Shown here: piece by piece, positions 24,426-36,733 of the stretch
How positions within the stretch are numbered: position 1 is the stretch's first letter
Layout of the letters: every line of letters starts with the position of its first letter
NCBI RefSeq assembly: GCF_033807715.1
Contig: NC_084601.1
Location: 18,282,690 to 18,346,689 of the forward strand
Origin: Cololabis saira
Lineage: Eukaryota; Chordata; Actinopteri; Beloniformes; Belonidae
Direction of reading: 5' to 3'
Length of the DNA: 64,000 nt
Translations under genes and position numbers: made by a program
Notes under the pieces: generated by a model
Seen by the model: only the letters and a program-made list of their open reading frames with translations
Told to the model about the DNA's origin: nothing
Database searches by the model: none

Positions 24426-25810
24426 GGTAACACATTCATCCTTCCAATATCTATCTCTATGCACTTTTATGAGCCTGCACCTATGCTCACATAAAGCTGC
24501 ACCTGTCATCCTGCATCCTTGACACCAAGGCAATTGTGTTTCATTTTGAGAGTTCAATCATTGCAATCCAGATGCATCCCCTATGAGTTAGCTATTCCAT
24601 GGATGCAGCTTAACGCTGTCTCAGACTGCGCCTCGTGGCAGCATTCTTTGTTTTGCTCAAAGGAGGTAGGGGACAGGTTTGTGTGCCAGTAGGCGAAGAA
24701 CAATACTAGAATAACTTTCACTAAGAGTACCTAAGATAGTTGGGTTTCATTTGCAGGATGAGATGATAACCAGAGAAGCAACTGAATACTGCATTCTTGT
24801 TTTTTTTTGTTTTTTTTTTGTTTTTTTTTTTCACAAAATACTTTTATATGTAATTGCATTAAACGGAGGTCTTGTAGTGGGGCTCCTTATACATGGGATT
24901 GCTTGATGAATTAATTGAAGAAAGGGTGAGTCTTTTTTCTTCCATATGTATATGCAAGCCCCTCCCATCTTAACTCCCATCAAAAATGCAAGCTAGTTCT
25001 ATGACCAACATTACACCACCAAGTTTAATTGGAGAGATGGTAGCAGTCAAATATTTTCAACTGCTGGAGCTCTTAAAATGCTGTCGGTTAATAAATAATC
25101 TTGTGATATGGGTCATGTGTTTGGGCAATCCCTCCTGCCACTGAAGTTATTTCTAGGAAGGCGTGATATCTATAGGACTGATAAATTATTGGGTGATATG
25201 GGAGGAAAACTATGTCATTTTATTAGGTCAGATAAATAAATTAAACCCCATAAATAGATGTAATAAATAAATGAATAAAAATGGTGAAGCTGCTTGCTGA
25301 CGAGTAGGTCCTTTTAAAATAGGCCGTGTCACCCTCATTACCTCATCTACTGCGCCTCACTGGCAGGACCCAAGGATGGATTTGTGTCTGCCTGACTGGA
25401 AACGAGCGCTAACAGTGCAACACTGGATCTAACACAACAGCCTGGTTAGCTTTTTGGGTGGAAGCGGATGAAAACGCTGATGGTGTTTCAAAAGCGTGCT
25501 GGGTAACGAGCAAACGAGCAAAGAAGATGGCAGAATTTTGAACAACCAGTCTTAGATCTTTAAAACGTTGTCATGGTAACAAAACAATATGAAGCAGCAA
25601 CTAGCATCGCTACAGATAAAACGACTACATGGAGTGTTGATGTCCCCGTCTAGCAGGCACATGAACGCTGTAAAAACCATATCTAGAATTGAAAAAATGC
25701 CAAAGCTGATGTTTTATTTTTGTTTTGTTTGGTTAGTTTTGTTTTTCTTTTTTGGTTGACATACATACAAGCTTTTAAGCTTTTGGTTGACATACATACA
25801 ACATACAAGC
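24426..25810. other. Unique non-coding sequence
   Basis: No gene is recognised. T-rich runs (24801-24832) and a tandemly duplicated block containing TTTTGGTTGACATACATAC (about 25750-25810), directly before the SINE, are the only repeats seen. Confidence 0.5.
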
Positions 25811-26146
25811 GGGGCGGCAGTAGCTCAGGTGGTAGAGCGGGTCGTCCAATGAATGAAGGTCGGCGGTTCGAATCCCGCCCTGTCCCAGTTTGCTGTCGTA
25901 GTGTCCTTGGGCAAGACACCTTACCCACCTTGCCCCGTGTGAATGTGTGTGAATGTGTATGAATGTTTGGTGGTGGTCGGAGGTGCGATATGGCAGCCAC
26001 GCTTCCGTCAGTCTGCCCCAGGGCAGCTGTGGCTTCAAAACGTAGCTACCACTACCGGTAAGAATGTGTATGAATGAATAATGACCTCTGTAAAGCGCTC
26101 TGGGTGCCTTGAAGGGCGCTATATAAATCCAAGTCATTATAATAAT
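25811..26146 (+). mobile_element. tRNA-derived V-SINE-like element, copy 1
   Basis: The head reads GGGGCGGCAG and then TAGCTCAGGTGGTAGAGCGG (pol III box A region, 25821-25840), with a perfect box B GGTTCGAATCC at 25865-25875. The core GTGTCCTTGGGCAAGACACC resembles the central domain of V-SINEs. The 3' part has AAAGCGCTCTGGGTGCC and GGGCGCTATATAAAT, a LINE-type tail, and ends in ATTATAATAAT. It is about 336 bp and appears full length. Two relatives are at 42986-43324 (minus) and 54109-54435 (plus). It is a retroposon and not a tRNA gene. Confidence 0.9.
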
Positions 26147-27659
26147 CTAATGATTAATTTAATATAATATAATAGAGATGCACTCATCAGGATTTTGAGG
26201 GCCGATCACCAAAATCAGTATCTGCCGATCCCGATATTGCCGATCACTAATCACAGCGTGAAATCCATAAATTCTTCAATATTGTTGTCTCATTTACACA
26301 GAACTGACATTGTATTATTAGGTATCAAAATTAAGAGATGAGAAAGTATCATGAATTGACCACTGTTTTGTTGCATGCTGAGGCAACGTGCAATATTTCA
26401 CACTCTAGAGACTCTTAGAGATAATTTAGACTCATGTAGCTTATTAACTTAAGCTTTCCTGTGGTAATAAATGTGTGTACAACACAACGTGCAGTACACC
26501 AACACAGACAACAGTAGACATGTCACTTTCTTAGAGTTGATACAAGTTGTAAACTAATAAACCTTAGTTTTGCTGAGGAAAAAGGAATAAATCTTACAAT
26601 AAAAAATGAATTATGAATTATTAAGCTTTGTGAAAGCTTTAGCGATAGCATCCACTGCTTGTGTGGAAACTCTTGTGAGTGAAGCACAACTCTTCAGACT
26701 AGAACTCCAAATGTCACTTGTGAAGCGACTGACATGATTGTCGACCTGCATAAGGCTTTGGACTGTGTATAGTTTGTATCAGTGAAATAATTACGACGCA
26801 GCAGCGCGTACCGGGATCCAAGCAGCTAACGACGCGGCTAAACCCGATGTCTGCTACAATAGAAAGCGGCTGATGGTCAAGGCTTATGAATTCATTACCT
26901 TACGATGTAGTTCTTTCTTCTTCTTGCTGTTGCTGCTGTTGTTTATAGGTCTGTTACAGCTGAGTTAGCGGCGTTGCTGCACGCTCCTGTTCTTTATATA
27001 GTCCTTGACTTGAGAAACTTTCAAATGTCTTATCAGCTTCGTTGTGTTGAAATTATTTTATAACATTCCTCATCGGGGTATATCCTTTGCACACACTTTG
27101 CAAACTGCAAATTTGTTGTCCTATTCGGTAGGGGTGTCACGGTACACACAAGTCACGGTTCGGTACGTACCTCGGTACAGGGGTCACGGTTCGGTACGGG
27201 TTCGGTACAACGGGAAAAAAAATACAAAAAGTCCCAAATGTATAAGACGAGTTTTTTCTTCCTTTATTTTGATCATAGCATTTGAAAGTTAAAGTTTGTT
27301 CAATTGGCTACAAAACTAAAAAGCATCTCTTATTAAAGTGTAAAATAAATAGAATAAAACATTTAACTTGTGCATTAGTGTTTTTAATTTTACCACGGAC
27401 TGGTTTATGTGAGCGCGGGATGGGACATTGTAACGAGGCTCGAGCACTTTTAATAAATACTTGAACCCAGGCTCCTCTACTGCTGCATATGGGCAGAGCC
27501 GTCTGGGGGCGGAGCATTCTCCATGGGCCCTTTATGACAGTCATTTTAACATTCAACATCATCCTACCCATCAAACTACATTTATTCTCACTTTTATTGA
27601 GCCAAGCCTATAGGCCTATGCTGCAGAAAGCAGAGTAAAGTCACAAACTTGTTCAGAAG

Positions 27660-27767
<108 letters not shown>

Positions 27768-28175
27768 CCTGACAGCTGTCAATCACATGGCTCTGAAAAC
27801 TCAGGTAGTCACGGACTGACTCAGTTCATTCTTTGATACAATTTAAATACAAAAAAAACATAACTGGTCGAAATTACACAATCTATTTAGATAGATATAG
27901 ACACAGCGGTCTATAACATAATTTCTGAGCTCTATAACAGAGAATAGACTCGGCGGTCTCGTTCACAACAACACAAGCTCATTAAAATAGGCAGCTGGTC
28001 AAGAAACTGATAAATACATTATTTATGAAGGTTACACTCACTCACCAACGGTAGTTGACTCTTCCATAACCCAAAATAATCCAGGTAACGTGGAAAACGG
28101 GGTAACATTCAAAACTTTGTACAAATTTAGTCCTCTTTTAAACTTTAGCGCTAATCTCCTTCACTGTGACTGTTA

Positions 28176-28316
28176 AGGCTGATTTATGGTACCGCGTTAC
28201 ACCAACGCAGCGCCTACGGCGAAGGTTGCGCGTCGCCGCATAACCTCGCCGTAGACTGCGCCGTACCCTACGGCGTATGCTCTGCGTCGATTTAACGCAG
28301 AACCATAAATCAGGCT
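28176..28316 (+). mobile_element. Palindromic Harbinger-like MITE, 141 bp, TTA TSD
   Basis: The termini AGGCTGATTTATGG and CCATAAATCAGGCT are near-perfect inverted repeats. They are flanked by the trinucleotide TTA on both sides (28173-28175, 28317-28319), the TWA duplication typical of PIF/Harbinger. The interior is made of inverted CCTACGGCG and CGCCGTAG motifs, so the whole element can fold on itself. Related copies are at 48864-48990 and, truncated, 3449-3540. Confidence 0.8.
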
Positions 28317-28866
28317 TTACTCCCAATCAGCGCTGGCACATGGCCCTGATGCGTTCAGGACAGTTGTAAATTAAGAATTAGAACATTTTATCGTTATTAT
28401 AGCCTACAATTTATGATGATATATGAATTGCACATATATTTATTGATATGCACAGACTAGCACACATTTAGGTCTGTAATGGAACGTGACTGTTGATATT
28501 TATAAGGGGGAAAAAAAACGATGATTGATTTTTTTTTTTTTTTTTTTTTAACTCAGTCAGACGTATTCGCCGTATGACTGCGTGAACCGAACCGTGACCC
28601 CCGTACCGTGACGGCACGGGACGAATACAAATACCGTTACACCCCTACTATTCGGACATTGTAAAACTCCCATACCGGCGATGCCAGTCACGCCCCCTTG
28701 GGACACCTCGGTCGGAGGTGTGGGAACGCACGCGCGGGCGGTGGGTTGTTGTTGTAAACGTCATCAGATCGGCCTGCTTTGAACTATTATTTTGACAACG
28801 CCGATCAACCGATACGGGCATTATCGGCTGATCCTGATCGGTTGCTGATCGATTGGTGCATCAATA

Positions 28867-31800
28867 TATATTCAATATAACATTTGATTTGATGTGTACA
28901 GATACATATCTCATCCTTACACAAGGTTGAATTTGTATAGGTCTTTGCGATTGATAAAGTACTTTAACATAAATCAGTTATAAATCAGTCAAACCCTTTT
29001 CTTGAGGGAAGCACTTTTTGTTTTAATTGTGATTTCATATAATGGTGCATTTGATTTTCTGGCTTCATGTGTAATGTGTTTGGATTCTGGGTGTTATTTG
29101 CTTTTCTTTTTTATTCAGCAATTAACCAAGGCACTTACATTTGTTTGAAAAGACAAATACACTGGATGCACATGAATTCATTCTTTTCAGTCACAATAAA
29201 TATATAGATATAGATTTATTTATTTTTATTATTTTTTTTTAGATTTATTAGATATAGATTTCTTATAGATATAAGAAGTATGTATAATTTGGCCAGAGTC
29301 ACTAAAATATTTGTTTTTTATCATAGAATCTTAGATAATTTAAAAAAAAATTCTTCTGGGTGCATAAACTACAACATATATGAAGATCATATTAGATATA
29401 AAAATATGATCTTATCGGTTAACCATGTTGGTATTGGCCATGCAAAAGCACTCTGTTATTGGTTATTTATATATACATTGGTTATCGGTTTTGTCTTGTA
29501 CTTTGTTGTGCATTCTTAGTTATTTTTTTATTGCTCTTCAACAAAATCGTGGTGCTTTTTTAATTACAGTAGGTCATTTTGACCCACTTTGCTAAACTCT
29601 GGCCTGTTTTGGACATATCCTATTGTAATTTGGAATTCCACATAAAAAAGATGACTGCTTTTGAAATTGAGATACAACAGCATTCCATTTTTTTTTAATA
29701 AATGTGTAAAAAAGGATGGTATCTGGCATGGCGCGACGACATCCCTATACGTACAGTATGATCATGTGTACCGTCAGAAAAGATGCAGTTGTGCAAGTTT
29801 TCCCCTGAGATGTCAGACCGTGCATTTTTCAAGGTGGCATAACATGAAATGGAACAAGATAAAAACACTTTTTCTGACGCAGCACAAGCCCTGCTTGCAG
29901 TAGTAGTAGAAAAGTCTCATCATGAATTGCATGGTGAAATATTCTGGAGGCCGGCCTTCTGGGAAGTAAGCTCTGCTGCCTGTTCATGAAGTGAGTTAAC
30001 AGCAACTCCACTCATGTGAGAAATACTTGATAGGGAAGTGATGAGGATATTTTTTCACTGCACATTCAGGATAAATTGATGGCTTGTATTGCGACCATTG
30101 CCTACTGAGTGTTTATAATGTAGCATTTGCACTTCACTGCCCAGATCCTGTGTAACCCCCCCCAGGGGCAATTGATTTCTGCTGCTCTGCTGCCATTTCA
30201 TGTCTCCATCTTCTCTCGTTATTTTCTCCTATTCCATACTATTTTTTTTCCTTGTGTCCCATCTTCGTATCCCCCTCTGCTCCTTTTTTACTGTTTACGT
30301 ACTTTCTTTTACACATACATGCCAATGTGTCTTTGATTCTGCTCAGTTTTCATGTCTTCTTTTTTTCCCTTCATTTCATTTGCCCTTTTGCCCTTCTTGC
30401 TCCCTCTGGGTTTCCTTGTCACCAAGGCTTGTTTTATTGCCTTATAGAGTTTTTTTTAAGGCCCCCAGCTAGTCTTTGCTTGTCAATTCTTCCCCACATG
30501 ATTTCCCGGTTCAATCTTTTTGCCACTGTCACTGTGTACTCGGGTTTTTTTTTCTTCACTTTCCTCTTTCCATGCCTCTTGTGTTCACACCCTCCATCTG
30601 TCTTATCACTCGATCGCCTCCTTTCAGTCTTCTCTCCCTGTTTGTCTTCTCTCATATTTTATTCGTTGTTTCCAACCCTCTTTGTTTGCGCCTCTACCAC
30701 CAAGTGTTACCCCTTTTCCCTCTTCGCCGTCTGTCTCTGTGTACTGGGTCCTGTCCCTAGCTCACAGCATGGTTGACAAGTGGATTATCTCTCCAAAGAA
30801 ACACATAGTCCTCTCCAGACTGCTTTATTTTAGCAGCTACAGCTTTTTTCGTGGCTGTAATTTTTGCATTTGCAGTTTTACTGGCGAGGTGGTACCCCCT
30901 GCAAACACCCTGGCCAATATTTACCTGCAGTTTACTCCCTTTTCTATTTGTCCTTTCACATACCTCATCGTCTCTCAAGTGCATCCTGATTACGTGATCT
31001 GTATTGTTTAAGGATAATTTAATCGGTTGCATGATTTATCTGCAGTGACTTTCCTTTCAGTCTTTTCCCCAGTGCTCTGTCCATGGCGAAATGTTAATGC
31101 GAAGTAGCTGCACGGGGCCCCTTCTGGCATTACGGATATATGAGTTTTCATGTGGAATAAAATGAAAGTGTATTATTCAACACAGGCCCAGATTCGCCCC
31201 GGTACGTTATTGGATAGGTTAGCTCAGGTGGTGAAGGCTTTTAAAATGTTGCTCCTGTAATGAATTATTTAGCATTTTCAAAGTGGAACCCCTTCTGTAA
31301 AGGTTCAGGCCAGTCACACCTGACCCACACTTCTGTCAGAGAAAAACATCACTTGTGGGACTGTGAACTTTAATTGTGACACTTACTGACATGACATTTT
31401 TCACAAGAAGGTACATTAAAGATAAGTTATATAAGTTATTTTATCAGAGATTGACTCTATCGTTGCTTGATTTAGTTTTTTCCACATGGCATGTCTTCAG
31501 TTGTTGGTTATGTTTGGTTTTCAGGAGTGTAAAGATTCAAAGCAATATAATAATCACCGGAGTGAAAGCTGACAGTCAGAATGGTGTGCCCCCTCCTTTG
31601 GGAGACTGTTATCATATCCCTAACCTTCATCTACTTCAAAAGTTTGGGAAAAGTATTGGGAATGTTGAAAAAGAAAAAACTACTGTAAAAAAGTGGGCTA
31701 CAGAGTCTGATGGTCAGATAGTCCACTTAACTGAAGCCTTGAGGAATGAGTGAAACAACCTCACATAGCTTATCTGGGAAAAATGTTTCACTTTCTCTTC

Positions 31801-31993
31801 GACTACAAAATAATAATAATAATAATAATACTGGTATAAAACTGGATGTCACATGTGAATTAAACTGCTGCTCGTCTCCCATGGTTCCTGTTAGCTTCTA
31901 GAGAGTAGACGCCAGCTCGCTGAACAAGAATCTGCCTTTTTAGATGCTAAATACTCCATTATGTTTACCCCCCAAAAAGATGTCCCATTTCCT
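28867..31993. other. Unique non-coding sequence
   Basis: No gene or transposon is recognised. The first 650 bases are A/T-rich with TAGATATAGATTT-type repetition near 29205-29280. A pyrimidine-rich stretch and an AAT repeat (31808-31831) are the other notable features. The 125-codon frame at 31376-31753 shows no motif I can name. Confidence 0.5.
30165..30770 (+). repeat. Pyrimidine-rich tract, about 600 bp
   Basis: The plus strand is dominated by CTT, TTC, TCC and CCT. This leaves several overlapping long plus-strand frames (174 and 163 codons) rich in Ser, Leu, Phe and Cys, all attributable to composition. No domain is visible. Confidence 0.6.
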
Positions 31994-32899
31994 ATTATTA
32001 GGGCCCGAGCACTTAGAGTGCAAAGGCCCTATTGTATCTGTAGGAATTTTTTTTCCCGTTGTTGTTATCCTCGTTTTTCTTCCGACAAAATGAGGGCCTT
32101 TTTGCCCCCTTAAACGTGCCCCAAAAGTCAACAAATTTTGCACGCAAGCCAGGCCTGGCGAAAAATGTGATATTTAATGGTTTGCATTAATGGGCGTGGC
32201 CTAATAGCTCAACAGCGCCCCCTAGAAAACTTTGTGCCTCAAGCCCCACAATACGGTTTGACGTACATGAAAATTGGTACACACCTGTATCATGTCGCAA
32301 CTTAAAGAAAAGTCTCTTGGCGCCATGGCCGAAACTGAACAGGAAGTCGGCCATTTTGAATTAATCGTGTAATTTTGGCGAAATTTATGCCATTCCTTCG
32401 GCAGTTAATACGGCCCGAACCGTAACGTACACCCAGGTGTGTTGTACCAGTACATCAAAATGTGCGTCTCGATCCTGCGACGATGGGCATTACTTTTCTC
32501 ATTCAAAAGCGTTACCGTGGCGACGATAGACGCTAAAAAACGCGCCCCCCCCTTCATCTGATTGGTCCATATTTGATAGTTCCTACTTTCTGCCATAACT
32601 TTTGAATGGTTTGACATAAAGACTTGTGGGTGGTGTCATCGGACTCCGTTTTGAGTCCTTGAACATAATTGCTGCCAATAGCCCCGCCCCTTCATCTGAT
32701 TGGTCGATATCTGATAGTTCCTATTTTCTGCCATAACTTTTGAATGGTTTGATAGAGAGAGTCGTGGCTGGTGTCATCCGCTAAATGTCCAGGCCTGAAG
32801 ACATCTACATACAAGTCATACAAGCGCTTCCACTGCAGCACGCCTGAACTTGCACCAGGGTGCGAGGGCCGGTTCATCGCTGCTTGCAGCTTTAATTAT
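31994..32899 (+). mobile_element. Fish interspersed repeat of GGGCCCGAGCAC type, class unknown
   Basis: The segment starts TATTAGGGCCCGAGCAC and ends GCTGCTTGCAGCTTTAATTA, the boundaries of a repeat common in fish genomes. The interior has GCGTGGCCTAATAGC, CAACAGCGCCCCCTAG and GGAAGTCGGCCATTTTGAAT blocks. A unit beginning TTCATCTGATTGGTC is present twice (about 32553-32645 and 32691-32780), 138 bases apart. No reading frame of transposase type is seen. I cannot assign a class with confidence. Confidence 0.6.
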
Positions 32900-35690
32900 G
32901 ATTATTATTTTAGAGTGTTGTTTTATTATTATTTTGTGAAGCTAATTGCCTCAGTCCCAAATTACATGTGTAACGAGCTGAAAATGAACCAACACGGAAA
33001 CATTGTGATCAAACAGTTAACTTACAGCCTTTATAACTGTGGGTGAATCGACAGATTAAAGTTCGTTTCCACAAGCACGCTCTTTCACAGCGTGAGACGT
33101 TGTTTTTGTTTTGCTGACAAAGCCACACAAATAAGCCCACGCTCGCAGTGTAATCCTTGAGTTGGTAAGAGTTCGTGTTTAAAGGACTACATTTACAACA
33201 ATGTCACAGAACGTGCACATTTTGAGAAATGGACCAGCTCCTTGAAGTGGTCTGTTCAGGGAACCAGCAAATAAGAAAAGGAAAGAATAGTTTCTCATGT
33301 TGAAGCATTTTTTTAGGTTGAGATTAAGAATTTGTGAAATCAATTCATTTTATGGAATCCTATTGATTTTTTTGAAAAGTTTTACTCAAGCCTAAAATGA
33401 TAGCTTTTGTTTTAATAGTATGATTCTCTGGACCCAGACACTCGGATATCCGGATATTTGTCTATGAAGTAGATCGTTTCTTTCTCTATCTTTATCAACT
33501 GCAGGGATTCTGTCTTCTCGCTCACCTGCAGCCGTGAAGGCGTCACCTGCGTGCGTTGCTTCAGTTCATTTCAGCTGCTGAGGGGATGACAGCAGGCTGG
33601 AGCGCTGGAAACTTCAGCTGGTCGCACACTTTACCTTTAGAGCTTCCACATCAAATTTATTCTCAGAAAAAAATGTTATTTTTACATTTTTTTCCATTGG
33701 CATGAAATTTACTTTCCGTGTGGTGCGCTTCTGTTGCACACTCTTGGTCAGTCCCGCACACATTCACACGCCAGGTTCCCTTGGTCACACATTACGAAAA
33801 ACACAGATTCACATAATCAAGCTCCAGAGGCCATAAATCTGTATTTTGGCCAACTGTTGTGTTCACTGCTGTGCTTGATCTGTTTACATACTCAAATTTT
33901 CAGGCCCCACTGGTCTATTTTCGTTAACTGTTACAGTAAAATCAGAATTCCTTCACGATAACTAGGTGAACGCTTCATATCTTCACCTCTGTAATTTGCA
34001 TACAAGTAGTTTAACGAGCTTCATTGATATATTAAAGCTTTATTTAAATAAATATGTTCTTATCAAGTCCATTCCCTGTTATCTTCCAGCAGGGGATAGG
34101 TTTGCTCTCCACTTGATATATGTGATTGTTGCATCATCCTTGGTATTTGCTTAGCACAGCGCACACTGATGTAGAAAATCAAATTCATTATTCAAGAGGA
34201 ATATTTTCCAAGCCGTGAGACCTGGGGCAGCACACTTGCTCCATGGATTTTTGATACCATGGTTGTGCAGCTCATTGTGTGGGTGAAATAGCGCAACGTG
34301 TGGAATTTTTTTTAAAATAAACTCAGTTCGTGCACGTGGAAGTGCAGCAGCGTTAACATTCACAAAACCTTGCAAGCTTTGTCATTACCTAACCACTCCA
34401 GCATATGGGTATCTGTGTTAGTTCTTCTGTGCATGCATTAGAGGAAAGGTGGAAGGAGGAAAGAATCCAGCTCAAGGAGCAGAATTTACCAGGAAAACAA
34501 AGAAGATGGATAGAAAGCTGCTCGGAATGTAACGACGAAGGAATGCAGAGACCAAAGGATGGAAGGATGGAAGGATGGGCAGGGCGTTTATAACAGGACA
34601 CAGAGCAAGAGGTATAGACACAAGACCTGTGCTGAAGTCACAGCCTCAGTGAGACAGGCTGTGTGAAAAATTGATGTGCCCTACTTGCAGCAGCTGAGCA
34701 GAGACAGGAGCAGCAGACTGGGGGGCTGAAATGATGTCAGATTTTTTTCTTTTCCTTTTAAACTCATCTTTTGTGCATTACATCACAGCAATTAGCTTTT
34801 GGGTGTAGGTGTTTGCCCGCGCTCGTTTGTGTTGTATTAACGTGCAGGGCGGGTTTGTTGTTCTGTTTTCTTTTAACGTTGGAGCGTGGAGTTGCCGCGG
34901 CTCCCCACTGCCGTTGCCCTATAAATTTTGCAGGCCGAGCAGCAAACCAGCATACATAAAAAAGACTTTCTCTCTTTGACGCACACGTTCGACTGTGGAG
35001 TCCCGGGGCACGCAGCTCATTAGCCCATCTCATGCTCTTCGGCACTGTTTGACCAAGCGGAGCCCTTTATCTGCGGCCCTCCTTTTTAAACGAGATGCGG
35101 AGAGGAGCCGGTCCCAGAAGGAGTCAGCAGAATGGAAACCGCTGCACGTTAATCAACACTGTCAAACTCCACAAAGGAACAACTAAGGAGCTCGGCCGCT
35201 TTAGCCCGTTTACTCCAAGGAATATCTTAATGACCAAAAAGGATTTATGGTGGTTTACACTGCAAGCCGCATATGGTCTGGAGCCTTTGGATTTATGCTG
35301 TTCTCAGCAGCCATCTTAATACAGTGGAGTGAAGTGACCATGACTCACCTGAGAGCTGAGATGGCTATCGCGCCAAGCTCGCCCACAGCATTTAATTGTA
35401 ATTTTCCCACTTGTTAGATAGGTATGAATTCATGGGGCAAATTTATGTACTGTGAAGATTTAGCTTAAAAGAAGTCAATATACTGGATTTCCCTGTCACT
35501 CATCCATCCACCTGCACATGGATCTCAATTTTTCACACATTCTCCCACTTCCTGAGTTTTTTGTTATTAATACCTTTTGTGGCCACATGACTGACATTTG
35601 TTTGATTGACAGCTCAGTATTCACTCCTTTCATACACAGTTCAAGAAAAAAACATAACCTGGAAACAAACTTTAGGGGGTAGCTTGCCCC
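32900..35690. other. Unique non-coding sequence
   Basis: No transposon or gene is recognised. The GC-richer part around 34800-35340 includes ACGAGATGCGGAGAGGAGCC but no convincing exon. Confidence 0.5.
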
Positions 35691-35942
35691 TTAAAGCAGC
35701 ACAAAGTAACTTTCAGCTTTTGTTGAGTTTGGCGGCTCCTTTGGACAAAAGCGGTAGTGCTTTACCAGTAGTGTGGAAGGGTTCCTATCATCCACCTCCA
35801 AGTTACATAGTGCCAGTGAAGGCGATACAGACCCCTCAGACCATGACAGAGGTGTCATTAAACCTGTTGTAAGTTGATGTACCATCAATATGACTCTGGA
35901 AATATGATATTAAGGTGGAAAAGTTACATAGTGCTGCTTTAA
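35691..35942 (+). mobile_element. MITE with TTAAAGCAGCAC termini, 252 bp
   Basis: The left end TTAAAGCAGCACAAAGTAAC and the reverse-complemented right end TTAAAGCAGCACTATGTAAC form terminal inverted repeats of about 20 bases. A block AAGTTACATAGTGC also occurs internally at about 35801. The first 78 bases are identical, apart from one base, to the start of the element at 41025. No coding capacity remains. The superfamily is uncertain; TTAA could be target or terminus. Confidence 0.75.
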
Positions 35943-36067
35943 ACCATAACAAACATTGTGCCTGCCAATCATCAACAGGGGGGAGGGTTTGTGGTTCTGC
36001 ATGTGAAGTGGGGAGTGAGAAAGCACTGGAGAGAGGGGGAGGGAGGTGTTAGTGCTCCGTGTTTCAA

Positions 36068-36733
36068 TAGCCCCTTTTACATTGGTGTATACCCCGTTTT
36101 TAACGCGCTGGTCGTGTCATGTGCCCCTTATACACTGACCAACTGTTGTGGCGTATAACTGTCCTCTTAGGGTAGTCTTAACCGTGGGTCACGTCTAACG
36201 TGGGGTGGCTGATCGTGGGAGGGGTTTGTTGATCACGTAACCTGATTACAGCCCACCTGGAAAGTTTATTTTACTTTATTTATAAATTATTTTATAAAAT
36301 AAGAAAATGGCCGATGAGAATAACAACAGCAGCAGGACGTCTCAGGTAGGGTCTATATTTGAAGATGAGTTACTAGGGAGACGAGGAGATCCACGAGCTG
36401 CTCAACCTCAGAGACAAGCACGCCATAAACCGGCGTATGTCTGGAACCACAAAGGATAGTCCATTTTTTGAACTAGTGGCCACAAAAATGACAAACCGGG
36501 GCTTTGAAAGAAGCAAATCAGCCAAAAAACCCTGATGTTCATCCATCCTCATTTTGAAAATGACACCTGTCTGACGGTGTATAAATCTTGCTGATGTGGG
36601 GACAATACATCATTCTACACGCCCACACAGGTTTCGTTATGTTTTGCGGATAACGCTTCTCAACTCCCCATCCCTCCCCTTAACTCACCTTCAGGCCCGA
36701 GGTGATAAATAATATGCCTTGCATTTACATTGT
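36068..36733 (-). mobile_element. PIF/Harbinger-like copy with Myb-like exon
   Basis: The copy aligns in reverse with 2800-3114 on both sides of a central segment containing a Myb/SANT-like coding relic. The left side has CCCCTTTTACATTGG and a similar CCCCTTATACACTGACC. The right side ends in GCATTTACATTG at the join with the hAT that follows. Terminal repeats and target duplication are not clear. The orientation label is relative to the copy at 2800. Confidence 0.6.
36307..36535 (+). pseudogene. Myb/SANT-like DNA-binding domain relic (Harbinger second gene)
   Basis: A first short frame starts MADENNNSSRTSQ at 36307. After a frameshift, the frame from 36377 reads GDEEIHELLNLRDKHAINRR and then MSGTTKDSPFFELVATKM, TNRGFERSKSA, ending at a stop at 36533-36535. 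The spacing of EE-ELL-LR, the RRMSGT-KD turn and the RGFERSK helix follows the trihelix/Myb-like domain encoded by the accessory protein of PIF/Harbinger transposons, which binds the transposon ends. The expected leading tryptophan is gone and the frame is broken between the start and the domain, so this is a relic. The deletion derivative at 2800-3114 lacks this whole segment. Confidence 0.6.

Noticed and set aside
25811..25885. tRNA-like sequence with box A and box B
   Set aside because: It is the head of a 336-bp SINE with two more copies in the window and no foldable tRNA acceptor stem was seen.
30127..31011. Overlapping plus-strand frames up to 174 codons
   Set aside because: Pyrimidine bias removes stop codons, the frames overlap each other in different phases and have no domain-like features.
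31216..31312. TTAGCTCAGGTGGTGAAGGC resembling a tRNA box A, with GGTTCAGGCC downstream
   Set aside because: The box-B-like block is about 80 bases away and imperfect, so neither a tRNA gene nor a SINE head is supported.
31376..31753. 125-codon frame in unique sequence
   Set aside because: No motif, no codon-usage signal that I can judge by eye and no splice context. Treated as chance.
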